Origin: Prochlorococcus sp. AG-402-G19
GTDB taxonomy: Bacteria > Cyanobacteriota > Cyanobacteriia > PCC-6307 > Cyanobiaceae
Direction: 5' to 3'
DNA length: 64,000 bases
Assembly: GCA_003279455.1 (NCBI GenBank)
Contig: QCHU01000002.1
Span: 84,798 to 148,797, forward strand
In this document: positions 1 to 9,280 of the stretch, one piece after another
Layout: each line of letters starts with the position of its first letter
Numbering within the stretch: position 1 is the stretch's first letter
The notes under the pieces: generated by a model
Databases searched by the model: none
What the model was told of the DNA's origin: nothing
What the model saw: only the letters and a program-made list of their open reading frames with translations
Made by a program: the position numbers and the translations under genes

Positions 1-115
<115 letters not shown>

Positions 116-140
116 AAATTAATTCTTCATTTTATTTTAA

Positions 141-917
141 ATGCAAAGTAACCGAAATAATAGTCTTGCCCCTATTTCAATAAATAATTGGCGTTGGGCT
201 TATTTCTTAGATGAAACTATTAAGAAGTTTTCTATTTTTGAACCTATCCCTTATCCGATAAATAATGATTTTCTTTTCAGAGAATCATTTTTTGGCTCAA
301 GTTCTAATCCTAAAAAAGTTATTTTGGAAACATGGGGTCTGAAGACTAAAAAAATACGACAGGCTAGATGTGCTTGCCTACAAGCTGGTGAAACTACTTC
401 TGTCATGAATTTGGTAATATCACCTTTAAATAAGTATGACTTACCCTTTTTTGGAGCCGATTTTGTAACACTTCCAAATGGAAATCTTATTGCTTTAGAT
501 CTTCAGCCTGCTTTAAAAGACGATATAAATCATACTCAATATGTTTGGGATAAGTTAAAACCTATACATGCTAATTGGCAATCTAAACTTCCATCAGGAG
601 GTGATATTCCTGCTGAGGCTAAACAATATTTTTCGCCTGCTTTCCTTTGGTCTAGAATTCCATTAGGAGAAGAAGGTGACAAATTAATTAGTCAGATAAT
701 ACAACCTGCTTTTGATCAATATTTGAATTGTTTCTTGGATATGGTGAGAGATGCAAAAATGCTTTCTCAGGAAAGATCTTTGAAACTATTAAATGGTCAG
801 AAAAAATATATGCGATATAGGGCTGAAAAGGATCCTGCAAGAGGGATGCTAAGACGCTTTTTTGGAGACCTATGGACTGAAAGCTATATAAATAATATTC
901 TTTTTGATCTAAAATAA
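141..917 (+). CDS. pebB: Phycoerythrobilin:ferredoxin oxidoreductase
   Basis: A 258-residue protein of the ferredoxin-dependent bilin reductase family, close to the usual PebB length. PebB takes the dihydrobiliverdin made by PebA and reduces it to phycoerythrobilin, the chromophore of phycoerythrin. Family signs are the GADFVTLPNG segment (residues 105-114, with the conserved Asp at 107), the following IALDLQPA strand, and the C-terminal AEKDPARGML block shared with the preceding partial gene. It lies 25 bases downstream of pebA, so the two probably act as a co-transcribed pair channelling the intermediate. Prochlorococcus keeps these enzymes although it lacks complete phycobilisomes; what the pigment does here cannot be read from the sequence. 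Confidence 0.9.
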   Translation: MQSNRNNSLAPISINNWRWAYFLDETIKKFSIFEPIPYPINNDFLFRESFFGSSSNPKKVILETWGLKTKKIRQARCACLQAGETTSVMNLVISPLNKYDLPFFGADFVTLPNGNLIALDLQPALKDDINHTQYVWDKLKPIHANWQSKLPSGGDIPAEAKQYFSPAFLWSRIPLGEEGDKLISQIIQPAFDQYLNCFLDMVRDAKMLSQERSLKLLNGQKKYMRYRAEKDPARGMLRRFFGDLWTESYINNILFDLK

Positions 918-936
918 AATAAAGATATTTAACTAA

Positions 937-1410
937 ATGGTAAAAAAAATTCTCTTTGTTTGCTTAGGAAATATTTGTCGCTCACCCGCAGCCGAAGGAA
1001 TTTTTAATCAAAAAATTAAAGAGAGAGATTTAGAAAATTTTTTTGTAGTTGATTCCGCTGGTACTGGTAGTTGGCATATAGGGAATCTTCCTGATCGAAG
1101 AATGTGTACAACAGCTTTATCGAGGGGAATAGAACTGACAAGTAGATCGAGACAAATCGAAGAAAATGATTTATATGAATTTGATCTGATTCTTGTTATG
1201 GATAAAGATAACCTGGAAGCTGTTAAATCATTAACTAAAGATCGCAAGAATATTGTAAATTCTAAAATAAAACTTATTCTTAGTTACTCAAAAAACTCGC
1301 AATTAGATGAAGTCCCTGATCCTTATTATGGTGGTCAGAATGGCTTCGATAAGGTGTTAGATTTACTTGATGATGCTATTGATGGATTAATAGATAGTCT
1401 TATTGATTAG
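937..1410 (+). CDS. Low-molecular-weight protein-tyrosine phosphatase
   Basis: A 157-residue cytosolic protein that begins MVKKILFVCLGNICRSP. This is the CX5R phosphate-binding loop of the low-molecular-weight phosphotyrosine phosphatase family, with nucleophile Cys9 and Arg15. The general-acid motif Asp-Pro is present near residue 128 (EVPDPYYGG). Length and motif placement are normal, so the enzyme should be active. It follows pebB by 19 bases on the same strand. Its 3' end overlaps the 3' end of the convergent panC/cmk gene by 11 bases. Bacterial homologues act on tyrosine-phosphorylated proteins, often in polysaccharide export, or on protein arginine phosphate; the substrate here is unknown. 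Confidence 0.9.
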   Translation: MVKKILFVCLGNICRSPAAEGIFNQKIKERDLENFFVVDSAGTGSWHIGNLPDRRMCTTALSRGIELTSRSRQIEENDLYEFDLILVMDKDNLEAVKSLTKDRKNIVNSKIKLILSYSKNSQLDEVPDPYYGGQNGFDKVLDLLDDAIDGLIDSLID

Positions 1411-2965
1411 GAGTGGGCCAGACTTCAACTGGAATCTTCGATCTGAAAATATCAATCAGTTCTTTTAATACATCTTCAATATTCATCCCATCTGTTACTA
1501 GCTCTATTGCATCTTGAGCTTTTTTTAAAGGAGCGATTTCTCTTTCACTATCTTTTTTGTCTCTTTCTTTAATTTCTTTTTCAAGATATTCAAGGCTTTC
1601 ATATTCGTAACCTCTTTTTTTTAAGTCAAGAGATCTTCTTTTTGCTCTTTCTTTTGGAGTGGCAGTCAGAAAGATTTTTACATCTGCATCTGGGAAAACA
1701 GCTGTTCCTATGTCTCTTCCTTCAGCAATTAAACCACCATTATCTCCAATAACTTGTTGTTTTCTTGTAAGTAACTCTCTTACAAATTGTTGCTTGGCAA
1801 TTTCAGAAACCATTGAAGTAACTTCTGGAGATCGTATTTTCTCTGTTACATCAGTGTTATTAATTAATATTTTCTGCTCATCAATTTTCGTGTTTTTAAA
1901 CTCTAATTTTGCATCTTTTAAGATCTTTTTTATTGCAACTTGGTTATTTGGATCAATGGAATTTTTGAGGATTAACCACGTGACTGCTCGATACATTGCG
2001 CCAGTATCTAAATAAATAAAACCAAGTCTCTTTGCAAATTCTTTAGTTACTGTACTTTTACCAGCACCAGCTGGACCATCAATCGCAATAATTGGTTTAC
2101 GATGCATCAGAAAAGTGTGATCAATGAGTCTTGTAGAACCACATCTTACTGCTGCGGCTAAAAGACATATACCATTTATATTCTCTTTCTCTTTCAATGA
2201 AAATGCATCTACGATTTTTATGTATTCGACTTCTAAATTGCTTTGTTTTAGTTTGAAATCTATCTTTTTGAGATTTATGCTCTTATTTTTAGCAAAATCA
2301 TCTTTTGCCTCAAGCATTACATTGGGTAAGGCTTGAGCATTTTTTCTTTCAGAATGACTTAGATAAGCATTTCTTGAACTATAAGCAAATCCACTTTGAT
2401 CTCTTTGTGTTGCAAAGGATTCAATTCTTATGGGTATTGAGAGTTCTTGAAAAAGTTTTCTAATGATAATTAATTGTTGCCAATCTTTTTCTCCCAGAAT
2501 TAGTTTCTCTGGCTTGATGATGTTGATTAGACGAATAATAACGGTGGCAACTCCATCAAAATGTCCTTTTCTCTCAGCACCACATAATTTATTGTGTAAT
2601 GTTTTAGGAACTTGAATTTTGAAATGTGAATCTTCTCCTCCTGGGAAAACTTCACTACAATATGGAGCCCAAATTGCATCTGCTCCTGCAATAAAAGCTA
2701 ATTCAGCGTCTCTATTTATATTTCTAGGATATTTTTTGAAGTCTTCACCCTTGCTAAATTGCAATGGATTGACAAAAATGCTCACCAGGACAATTTGGTT
2801 TTTGTTTGTTTTACTTTCTTTAGCTTTCTGAATTAAATATTGGTGCCCAGAGTGAAGTCCTCCCATGGTTGGGATGAAAATTATTGTTGAATTTTGTTCA
2901 CTAAGCCAATCTTTTAGTTCAGCATTAGTTTGGAAGATTTTTTTTCCCACTATGTTGGAAAACAA
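1400..2965 (-). CDS. panC/cmk: Bifunctional pantoate--beta-alanine ligase / cytidylate kinase
   Basis: A 521-residue fusion. The N-terminal half is pantothenate synthetase: IPTMGGLHSGH at residues 31-41 is the ATP-binding HxGH region, followed by the PLQFSKGEDF segment. It joins pantoate and beta-alanine to make pantothenate for coenzyme A. The C-terminal part, from about residue 292, is CMP kinase with the P-loop DGPAGAGKST and the LIAEGRDIGTAVFPDA segment; it phosphorylates CMP and dCMP. The fused architecture is usual in cyanobacteria. The gene is convergent with the phosphatase gene and overlaps its tail. The start codon at 2963-2965 is the first Met of the frame and gives a normal N-terminus. 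Confidence 0.95.
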   Translation of the reverse strand: MFSNIVGKKIFQTNAELKDWLSEQNSTIIFIPTMGGLHSGHQYLIQKAKESKTNKNQIVLVSIFVNPLQFSKGEDFKKYPRNINRDAELAFIAGADAIWAPYCSEVFPGGEDSHFKIQVPKTLHNKLCGAERKGHFDGVATVIIRLINIIKPEKLILGEKDWQQLIIIRKLFQELSIPIRIESFATQRDQSGFAYSSRNAYLSHSERKNAQALPNVMLEAKDDFAKNKSINLKKIDFKLKQSNLEVEYIKIVDAFSLKEKENINGICLLAAAVRCGSTRLIDHTFLMHRKPIIAIDGPAGAGKSTVTKEFAKRLGFIYLDTGAMYRAVTWLILKNSIDPNNQVAIKKILKDAKLEFKNTKIDEQKILINNTDVTEKIRSPEVTSMVSEIAKQQFVRELLTRKQQVIGDNGGLIAEGRDIGTAVFPDADVKIFLTATPKERAKRRSLDLKKRGYEYESLEYLEKEIKERDKKDSEREIAPLKKAQDAIELVTDGMNIEDVLKELIDIFRSKIPVEVWPTPNQ

Positions 2966-3073
2966 ATTAATTTATTCAACTTATGATTGAAATCACATAG
3001 GTTGATTGCATACTGACCCCATATGGATTTCATATGAGGGTTCATATCTTTTGAAAAAGAAAGCTTTTTACTG

Positions 3074-4123
3074 ATGGATTACAAAACTGCGGGAGTTGAT
3101 GTTACTGCTGGAAGAGCCTTTGTGGAGAGAATTAGATCATGCGTTGAAAAAACTCACAAAAGTGAAGTAATTGGAGGTTTAGGCGGATTTGGAGGGTGTA
3201 TAAAAATTCCAAAAGGGTATGAAAGTCCCGTATTGGTGTCTGGTACAGATGGTGTGGGCACAAAATTAGAATTGGCACAGCAGCATGGATGTCATTTTGG
3301 AGTTGGAATTGATCTTGTTGCAATGTGCGTAAATGATGTGATAACTAATGGCGCTCGACCTTTATTTTTTCTTGATTACATAGCAAGTGGAACTTTAACC
3401 CCCGATGCTTTGGCTGAAGTGATAGAGGGGATTGCTGAGGGCTGTAGTAAATCTGATTGTTCTCTTTTGGGAGGCGAAACTGCTGAAATGCCTGGCTTCT
3501 ATCCAAAGGGAAGATATGACCTGGCAGGTTTTTGTGTTGGTATTGTTGAACATAAACGCTTAATTAGTGGTACGCAAATTAATTCTGAAGATCAAATTAT
3601 TGGGATTAAAAGTAATGGAGTTCATAGCAACGGTTTTAGTCTTGTTCGTAAAGTCCTTTCCATGGCTAATGTTGATGAAAATACTCTTTATGGGAAAAAT
3701 CAAAGAAACTTGATTCAATCTTTGCTTAAACCAACCGCGATTTATGCTCAACTTGTTGAAAAATTGTTGAGTGAAAACTTACCAATTCATGGAATGACTC
3801 ATATAACTGGTGGAGGATTACCAGAAAATCTTCCTAGAGTTTTTCCCGCTGGATTAGCACCTCATATTGATATAACTAGTTGGGAAATATCTGAAATATT
3901 CTATTGGTTACAAAATGCTGGTGATATTCCTGAAATGGATCTTTGGAATACTTTTAATATGGGTATAGGTTTTTGTTTAATTGTTCCTAAAAATGTAGTG
4001 AATTCTGCCTTAGAAATGTGTAATAAATATGATTTTGAAGCTTGGAATATAGGTCAAGTTGTTGAAAGTCCGAATAATCCAAAGCATGTCGACATATTAG
4101 GAATACCTGGCTTGGGTGATTAA
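3074..4123 (+). CDS. purM: Phosphoribosylformylglycinamidine cyclo-ligase (AIR synthetase)
   Basis: A 349-residue protein of normal PurM length. It catalyses ATP-dependent ring closure of FGAM to aminoimidazole ribonucleotide in purine synthesis. Visible family motifs are GGLGGFGGC near residue 35, [14 protein letters not shown] near 55, [12 protein letters not shown] near 138, and [13 protein letters not shown] near 243. The gene diverges from panC/cmk across about 108 bases that include a short inverted repeat with two CATATG copies around 3020-3037, which may be part of a promoter region. Confidence 0.95.
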   Translation: MDYKTAGVDVTAGRAFVERIRSCVEKTHKSEVIGGLGGFGGCIKIPKGYESPVLVSGTDGVGTKLELAQQHGCHFGVGIDLVAMCVNDVITNGARPLFFLDYIASGTLTPDALAEVIEGIAEGCSKSDCSLLGGETAEMPGFYPKGRYDLAGFCVGIVEHKRLISGTQINSEDQIIGIKSNGVHSNGFSLVRKVLSMANVDENTLYGKNQRNLIQSLLKPTAIYAQLVEKLLSENLPIHGMTHITGGGLPENLPRVFPAGLAPHIDITSWEISEIFYWLQNAGDIPEMDLWNTFNMGIGFCLIVPKNVVNSALEMCNKYDFEAWNIGQVVESPNNPKHVDILGIPGLGD

Positions 4124-4250
4124 GGTTAGGTTTATAAAACTCTGCATTCCAATTTTTCGAATACCTTAAATTAAGGTTAAAAAAGATTTTCTATAATGGA
4201 AAAAAAACAGTAAGATAAAAAAAAACGCTAGCCGGATATTAGATCGGGTA

Positions 4251-4910
4251 ATGCGAAGTCAGATCTTAATTAGCTCTATGCCTTTTGAAAATCAACAGCG
4301 TCTCACGCGTAGGAGAAGTTCTGCAGGTCCAACACCTCCTAGAAAGCCTTTAGGTGGACAAGCTGAATCTGGCATGAGACAAAATGGAGGCCCAAGACCA
4401 ACTTTCCTAACTCTTAGAGATCATGGAAAAGTATATGTTGCTGATTTGCCAAACTTGTCTGATGGACAACTCTCACATATTGGGAAAGAAGCTGACGAAG
4501 TGCTAACCAGTTTAGAGAGCAGAATTAATGATCTAGAACAAGAAGCTGCTAATGGGCATAGCGATAACGATACTTTAATCAAAGCTTCTACTAAGCATGA
4601 AGTAACTCTCAGATTTATTCGAGCAATTCAAGATGAACAAGAGCATAGAAAAAATAATCCTGCATTAAAAGATGCAGCATCAGAGTCTTTACCACTCACA
4701 TTTCTTGAAGTTGCCAGGCATAGATTGCCAGGTGCTACTTTTGACTCGTTGCTGAGAGAGGCATTAGAAGCTTGTGCTAAAGATGAAAAAGAGTCGGATA
4801 AAGAAATAACCGAAAAAACCTCAAATTCACAGCCACATCCACCAGCAAAAGTGATTACTCTCCCAACCTCTTCCGATTCAATGAAAGTTATTGTTAGTCC
4901 CGATACTTGA
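4251..4910 (+). CDS. Conserved-type hypothetical protein, acidic C-terminus
   Basis: A protein of up to 219 residues that I do not recognise as a named family. The N-terminus is basic and Pro/Gly/Arg-rich (LTRRRSSAGPTPPRKP). A central part of about 120 residues looks alpha-helical (DEVLTSLESRINDLEQEAANG). The tail is Lys/Glu-rich, then Pro/Thr-rich. No signal peptide or membrane segment is visible, so it is probably cytosolic. ATG codons at 4251 and 4278 are both possible starts; the second gives MPFENQQRLTRRR and is at least as likely. The gene converges with the aldo/keto reductase gene, with six bases between their stops. Confidence 0.75.
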   Translation: MRSQILISSMPFENQQRLTRRRSSAGPTPPRKPLGGQAESGMRQNGGPRPTFLTLRDHGKVYVADLPNLSDGQLSHIGKEADEVLTSLESRINDLEQEAANGHSDNDTLIKASTKHEVTLRFIRAIQDEQEHRKNNPALKDAASESLPLTFLEVARHRLPGATFDSLLREALEACAKDEKESDKEITEKTSNSQPHPPAKVITLPTSSDSMKVIVSPDT

Positions 4911-4916
4911 TTTGAA

Positions 4917-5888
4917 TTATGGACTAGAAAAAGGATTTTGAGGCATATTTGTGAGACATTTCTTTCTGTTAAAATCCAGCTTTTCTTTTTCACCTTGGTT
5001 TAAAGACCAATTCATTGCCGAAATTGCATCATTAGCTTGGGAGGGATTTCGCATCCCAACTATAGGTTTAGCTCCATGAGACCTTACCCAATTTAATGCA
5101 ACTTGAGCCTGGGAGGCTGAATACTTTTTACCAATATCAGTTAATAATGTTCTTAATTCTATGGTTTGAGGAAGAATATTTTGAAACAACCTTTGTCGTA
5201 AAATTGTTCTAGTTTTAGGAGACTTGCCAGGTGGAATAGTTAGAATTCCCAATGCAAGTGGACTATAAGCTAAATATTCTATATTGTTCTCAATGCATAT
5301 ATTTTTAATTTTTTCATCTTTTAACGTTGGCTTGGTTAATAATGAAAATTGCCTCTGAATACTATTAATCTTAATTCCTCGTTCTTTGAGCTTTTGATAT
5401 AAAAAATTTAGTCTTTTTGGACCAGTATTAGATAGGCCAATTTCTTTAATTAAACCTTTTTCGTATAAATCTCCTAGGCCATCTAGTAATTGTTCTTCTT
5501 GCCAAGGTGCATAACGATAAGTACTCCAATGAAGTTGTACCCTTGTTATGTGTCCTCTAAGTCGCTTATTACTTTCTTGAAAAGCATGATTAAGGCCATT
5601 GCGGCCAATTCTCCAGGGGAAGGGAGCGAGTTTTGTTGCGATTGTGATTTTTTTGACCTTCCTTGTAGGTAATTCTTCAAGAAAATTTCCAATAAGCTTT
5701 TCGCTTTGACCCAGCAAGTTTCCTGTGCCATATGAATCTGCAGTATCAATAAAATCTAAGCCGCCATCAATTGCATCAAAAAAAGTTTTTTTAAGTAAAA
5801 TATCATCTGTTTCAGGTTGGTAGCCCCATACCAATTTATTTCCCCATGCCCAAGTGCCAATGCCAATCCCAATTTTTTTCTTATTCAT
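4917..5888 (-). CDS. Aldo/keto reductase family oxidoreductase
   Basis: A 323-residue NAD(P)H-dependent oxidoreductase of the aldo/keto reductase fold. The catalytic tetrad can be placed: Asp48 and Tyr53 in FIDTADSYG, Lys in TIATKLAPF near residue 86, and His in VQLHWSTYRY near 120. The late ALNWVRSHGAKPIVGMRNPSQ region is the usual cofactor-phosphate-binding segment. The substrate cannot be predicted. The start at 5886-5888 gives MNKKKIGIGIGTWAWG, a normal beta-strand start for the family. Confidence 0.88.
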   Translation of the reverse strand: MNKKKIGIGIGTWAWGNKLVWGYQPETDDILLKKTFFDAIDGGLDFIDTADSYGTGNLLGQSEKLIGNFLEELPTRKVKKITIATKLAPFPWRIGRNGLNHAFQESNKRLRGHITRVQLHWSTYRYAPWQEEQLLDGLGDLYEKGLIKEIGLSNTGPKRLNFLYQKLKERGIKINSIQRQFSLLTKPTLKDEKIKNICIENNIEYLAYSPLALGILTIPPGKSPKTRTILRQRLFQNILPQTIELRTLLTDIGKKYSASQAQVALNWVRSHGAKPIVGMRNPSQANDAISAMNWSLNQGEKEKLDFNRKKCLTNMPQNPFSSP

Positions 5889-5937
5889 AATTTCATTTTT
5901 GATATTTAACTAGAAATTCTATTATCAATTATCTTAC

Positions 5938-6117
5938 ATGAATAAATTAAATCGATTTAAATTTTTTTCTTTGGAAAAAAATAATAGTAATCAAGAAAGT
6001 CAAAAAAATAACCTAGGAGATCATAAAATAGACAAAGTACTTTGTAATCATTGTGGCAGAACTGCCAGTAACGGCATAAGATGCCTTGGTATCTGTGTTG
6101 CAGACAATGAATATTAA
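5938..6117 (+). CDS. Small Cys-rich hypothetical protein (59 residues)
   Basis: A short ORF running from an ATG at 5938 to a TAA at 6115-6117. The N-terminal half is polar and basic (MNKLNRFKFF). The C-terminal half carries four cysteines in the pattern CNHCGRT...CLGICVADNEY, that is CxxC followed ten residues later by CxxxC, suggestive of a small zinc- or Fe-S-binding knuckle. It diverges from the aldo/keto reductase gene, with about 50 bases between their starts. Codon use resembles the neighbours. I believe it is a real gene because the Cys pattern is organised and the ORF fills the spacer. The function is unknown. Confidence 0.65.
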   Translation: MNKLNRFKFFSLEKNNSNQESQKNNLGDHKIDKVLCNHCGRTASNGIRCLGICVADNEY

Positions 6118-6202
6118 TTTTAAAATTATTTATTTAGAGAGCAAAATCTCAGAATTCAATTGTTAATCTTAAATAGCCTTGTTCGATTTTTTAATTATTC
6201 AT

Positions 6203-6634
6203 TTATTCAATCACATCAATTATTCCTTCAGTAATATATCTTGCCATTTTTGTTATGTGCTTCCTGATTTCACCTTCTCGAACATTCCATTTCTTAGACA
6301 TTTCTTTCACTTTTTTATTTTCTTTAATATACCCAATCATTTTATTGGCAAGGTAGACGGGTAGCTCTTGTTGATTTTTTTCAGATAAGGTTTCCCATCC
6401 TTCTTTATCTATCAGTCCGATAGATTTTAGATCATTTTGATTAGTAAAATTATATAATTCTGTCACACCTATTGAAAGATAAATAGATCCCAACTCTTCT
6501 AAAAAACTTCTGGAGTTTATACCGTCTTTAAATTGAATGATTTGTTCATCTAATAAAGATATTTTTTCCGAGTCTCCTTCTTTTATTGAATTTAATAATT
6601 TAAAAAAAGAACTGAATTCAATTTGATCAGTCAA
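6203..6634 (-). CDS. Hypothetical protein (143 residues)
   Basis: I do not recognise this protein. It is Lys/Glu-rich and probably mainly alpha-helical, without a signal peptide or membrane segment. The middle holds ELPVYLANKMIGYIKENKK, and the C-terminal part KKWNVREGEIRKHITKMARYI could resemble a small DNA-binding or helix-turn-helix segment, but that is only an impression. It is isolated on the minus strand and starts at the ATG read from 6634. Its amino-acid make-up is plausible for a coding gene of this genome. Confidence 0.6.
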   Translation of the reverse strand: MTDQIEFSSFFKLLNSIKEGDSEKISLLDEQIIQFKDGINSRSFLEELGSIYLSIGVTELYNFTNQNDLKSIGLIDKEGWETLSEKNQQELPVYLANKMIGYIKENKKVKEMSKKWNVREGEIRKHITKMARYITEGIIDVIE

Positions 6635-6736
6635 TGTTCTTATTCGTTATTGTTTTGATATTAGTTCAAGACTAATATTACTCCCTACTTTTTAAACGAA
6701 TGAAATAGTAACTAAAAATGTAGATATAAGATATAA

Positions 6737-6856
6737 ATGTTAGGTATTTTATTGGCTACCAGCTTTTTATTAGTGGTTCTTTTAAAGACTTACTGTAAGA
6801 ATGTAAAAATGATCAATATTTCGATCGAGAAGCAAAATCAACTTATTAATTTCTGA
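6737..6856 (+). CDS. Possible small membrane peptide (39 residues)
   Basis: A short ORF with one predicted membrane-spanning start (MLGILLATSFLLVVLL) followed by a Lys/Asn-rich tail. It lies in the 304-base space between the 143-residue hypothetical and tRNA-Cys. Small single-span proteins are common in Prochlorococcus, but an ORF this short can arise by chance in AT-rich DNA, and no clear ribosome-binding site precedes it. The call is tentative. Confidence 0.25.
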   Translation: MLGILLATSFLLVVLLKTYCKNVKMINISIEKQNQLINF

Positions 6857-6938
6857 CCCTTCTTGAAACTTGCTACTCGCTACACATGGAGCATTGTTCT
6901 GGGAGGCTCTCTCAGGAGAATTAAACAGATATTAATTA

Positions 6939-7009
6939 AGGCGGCACCCAGATTCGAACTGGGGATAAAGGATTTGCAATCCTCTGCCTTACCACTTGGC
7001 CATGCCGCC
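6939..7009 (-). tRNA. tRNA-Cys (anticodon GCA)
   Basis: The minus strand folds as a complete 71-base cloverleaf. The acceptor arms GGCGGCA and TGCCGCC pair fully, the anticodon loop reads TTGCAAA with anticodon GCA, the T-loop region reads GTTCGAATC, and the discriminator base is U, as expected for tRNA-Cys. No CCA is encoded. It diverges from the glycosyltransferase-like gene that begins about 60 bases away. Confidence 0.95.
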
Positions 7010-7066
7010 GAAAATGAAAGATTCACTTCCAATTCAAATCGTATCAGCCAAGCTGAACAAAATCTT

Positions 7067-8287
7067 TTGTTTCTTTGTAATGGACATGGAGAAGATACGA
7101 TTGCTTGCCAAATCATGGAGGCACTTCATGAAATCAATTCAGATGTTTCCCAGGAAGTGCTTCCAATGGTTGGAGAAGGAAAAGCTTTTAATAATTTCAT
7201 AGCAGATGGCTGGCTCGCCAAGATTGGTTCCTCTACATTCTTACCAAGTGGTGGTTTTAGTAACCAGAGTCTTAGTGGATTAGTTTTAGATTTAAAAGCT
7301 GGATTACTTTGCAGTCTTTATAAGCAATGGACTCTGATTCATAGATCAGCGAGAGAGGGAAGAATTATTGTTGTCGTTGGAGATTTATTACCTCTTCTTT
7401 TTGCATGGGCTAGTGGCGCAGATTATTTTTTTATTGGTACTCCTAAAAGTGACTACACATGGACAAGTGGACCTCGATTCTCTTTTAGTGATTTTTACCA
7501 TCGATTAAAAGGAACGGAGTGGGATCCATGGGAATATTGGTTGATGCGATCTCGTCGTTGCAAGATGGTTGCAGTAAGAGACAAAATCACTGCTAGAGGT
7601 TTAAGGAATCATGGAGTGGCAGCAGTAGCTCCTGGAAATCCGATGATGGATGGTCTGGCTAAGACAGACTGTCCTGATGGTTTTAAAACATATAGACGTT
7701 TGATTTTGTTATGTGGAAGTCGCTTACCTGAGGCGTATAAGAATTTTAAAAAACTTTTAATTGCAATTCAAATTATTCAAACTTCCTCTCCCTTGGCAGT
7801 ATTTGTACCCTTAAATTCTTCTGCAATGATTAAAAACATACAATTGATACTGATTGACTTAGGCTTTAAACCTACTTATGAATCAATTGATGAATTAGGA
7901 ATTGCCGAAATATGGAAAAAAAAATCATTACTCATATTAATTGGCTTTAATCAGTTCTCGTTTTGGGCGAATTGGGGTGAAGTAGGGGTTGCAAATGCGG
8001 GCACAGCTACAGAACAATTAGTAGGTTTAGGAATCCCATGTGTTTCCTTTCCTGGGAATGGGCCTCAATTTAATTTGAATTTTGCTAACCGCCAAAGCCG
8101 TTTATTGGGAGGTGCAGTATCTATTGCTAAAGGTCATAAAAATCTTTCAACACAAGTCGAGTTTTTATTGGACTCTGATTTCGATAGATATACTATTGGT
8201 TTAAGAGGATCCAAACGAATGGGCCCAGAAGGAGGAAGTAAATCTTTAGCCCTTATTATTTCTACTCACTTGTCCCGGGGTTCATAG
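7067..8287 (+). CDS. Lipid-A-disaccharide synthase-related protein
   Basis: About 406 residues, resembling the LpxB-related family found in cyanobacteria. It begins with LLFLCNGHGED, the conserved first strand and loop. Further blocks are VVGDLLPLLFAWASGADYFFIGTPKSDYTW, AVAPGNPMMDGL, and a C-terminal GTATEQLVGLGIPCVSFPGNGPQ typical of nucleotide-sugar glycosyltransferases. True LpxB makes the lipid A disaccharide; the job of the related cyanobacterial protein is not established. No ATG or GTG lies in frame between tRNA-Cys and the first conserved motif. The chosen start is the TTG at 7067 and is uncertain. A longer reading frame upstream runs through the tRNA and is not credible. Confidence 0.75.
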   Translation: MFLCNGHGEDTIACQIMEALHEINSDVSQEVLPMVGEGKAFNNFIADGWLAKIGSSTFLPSGGFSNQSLSGLVLDLKAGLLCSLYKQWTLIHRSAREGRIIVVVGDLLPLLFAWASGADYFFIGTPKSDYTWTSGPRFSFSDFYHRLKGTEWDPWEYWLMRSRRCKMVAVRDKITARGLRNHGVAAVAPGNPMMDGLAKTDCPDGFKTYRRLILLCGSRLPEAYKNFKKLLIAIQIIQTSSPLAVFVPLNSSAMIKNIQLILIDLGFKPTYESIDELGIAEIWKKKSLLILIGFNQFSFWANWGEVGVANAGTATEQLVGLGIPCVSFPGNGPQFNLNFANRQSRLLGGAVSIAKGHKNLSTQVEFLLDSDFDRYTIGLRGSKRMGPEGGSKSLALIISTHLSRGS

Positions 8288-8344
8288 TGAGGTGTAATCT
8301 AATAGAACATTTTTTACGAAGATTTTCTTTTCAAGTTACAGCAT

Positions 8345-8614
8345 ATGCCTCTAATTGAAGATCATGATTATCTTAAAATTTGTGCTCAATTGGCATCCTC
8401 TTTAAGTATTAGTATTTCAGCTGCTCGAAGGAAAGTAGAGGTCTCGGCAGCTAAGGAAGGGAAAAAAGATTTGCAATCAAGAAAAGAAATTGCTCAAAAG
8501 ATCCTCGAGAACACTCTTAATGAAAATCAAGAACAAAGTGTATCTGCCTCTGCCTCTTTTGATCAATTATTGAAGGCTCTAAAAGAAGAGGAAAATTTTA
8601 TGCTTGAAGACTAA
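8345..8614 (+). CDS. Small hypothetical protein (89 residues)
   Basis: An unrecognised cytosolic protein, charged and probably helical: MPLIEDHDYLKICAQLASS at the start, a basic middle (AARRKVEVSAAKEGKKDLQSR) and an acidic end (FDQLLKALKEEENFMLED). It follows the LpxB-like gene by 57 bases on the same strand and converges with the RNase D gene. Composition and position support a real gene; no motif allows a function. Confidence 0.65.
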   Translation: MPLIEDHDYLKICAQLASSLSISISAARRKVEVSAAKEGKKDLQSRKEIAQKILENTLNENQEQSVSASASFDQLLKALKEEENFMLED

Positions 8615-8635
8615 TTAATCTTTAGGTTGCAAAAA

Positions 8636-9280
8636 CTAGTGGTCAAAAATATTTGTAAATCTTCTTCTATCAAGCTCAGAAAAAATTGGTACACATTGGA
8701 AACATTTTTGCGCTAATTCCCATCTTCCCTCACGTTTTAACATCTCTTCGAGTTTGTGCTTTGCTCCTAGTAAATATCTAACATCATTGGCTGCATAAAT
8801 AAGTTGTTTTTGAGTTAAATCGCCAACTTTTCCCCAGTCACTGCTTTGGGCTTGCTTATCTAATTCAACTCCAACAGTTTCCAAAACAACTTCTTTTAGT
8901 CCATGCCTTGGGCTGTAAGTTCTACCTATTTTACTTGCAATTTTTGTACAGAAAATTGGGTTAACATCAATATTTAGATTATTTGCTAAAGCAGCGAGAT
9001 CAAATCTTGCAAAATGAAAGACTTTTTCAATTGTTTTTTTCTCGAGTATAGATTTCAGGTTGGGTGCTGAATCTTGATTCCTCTCTATACGAATACAAAT
9101 AACATTATCCAATGCGTCACATATTTGTATTAAACAAAGCCTGTCTCTACCATGAATTAAGCCCATGGCCTCGGTATCAACCGCTAAAGCTAGAGATTTG
9201 CTCAAAGCAATTTGAGTTTCATCATCAATGTCCTTATCAAAGATCTTAAAAGTTAATGGATCGTCGAGTTTTTTTGGCAT
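8636..9280 (-). CDS. rnd: Ribonuclease D-type 3'-5' exonuclease
   Basis: A 214-residue DEDD-family exonuclease. The ExoI motif DTEAMGL carries Asp35 and Glu37. ExoII is in HFARFDLAALANN and ExoIII in YAANDVRYLL, giving the Tyr-x3-Asp (DEDDy) signature. It is much shorter than E. coli RNase D (about 375 residues) because the C-terminal HRDC domain is absent, which is usual for cyanobacterial homologues. The likely role is 3'-end trimming of tRNA or other structured RNA. It converges with the 89-residue hypothetical. Confidence 0.88.
   Translation of the reverse strand: MPKKLDDPLTFKIFDKDIDDETQIALSKSLALAVDTEAMGLIHGRDRLCLIQICDALDNVICIRIERNQDSAPNLKSILEKKTIEKVFHFARFDLAALANNLNIDVNPIFCTKIASKIGRTYSPRHGLKEVVLETVGVELDKQAQSSDWGKVGDLTQKQLIYAANDVRYLLGAKHKLEEMLKREGRWELAQKCFQCVPIFSELDRRRFTNIFDH

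Noticed and set aside
6863..7066. Upstream in-frame extension of the LpxB-like gene
   Set aside because: It would run antisense through the complete tRNA-Cys gene, begins with a non-ATG codon, and encodes no family residues.
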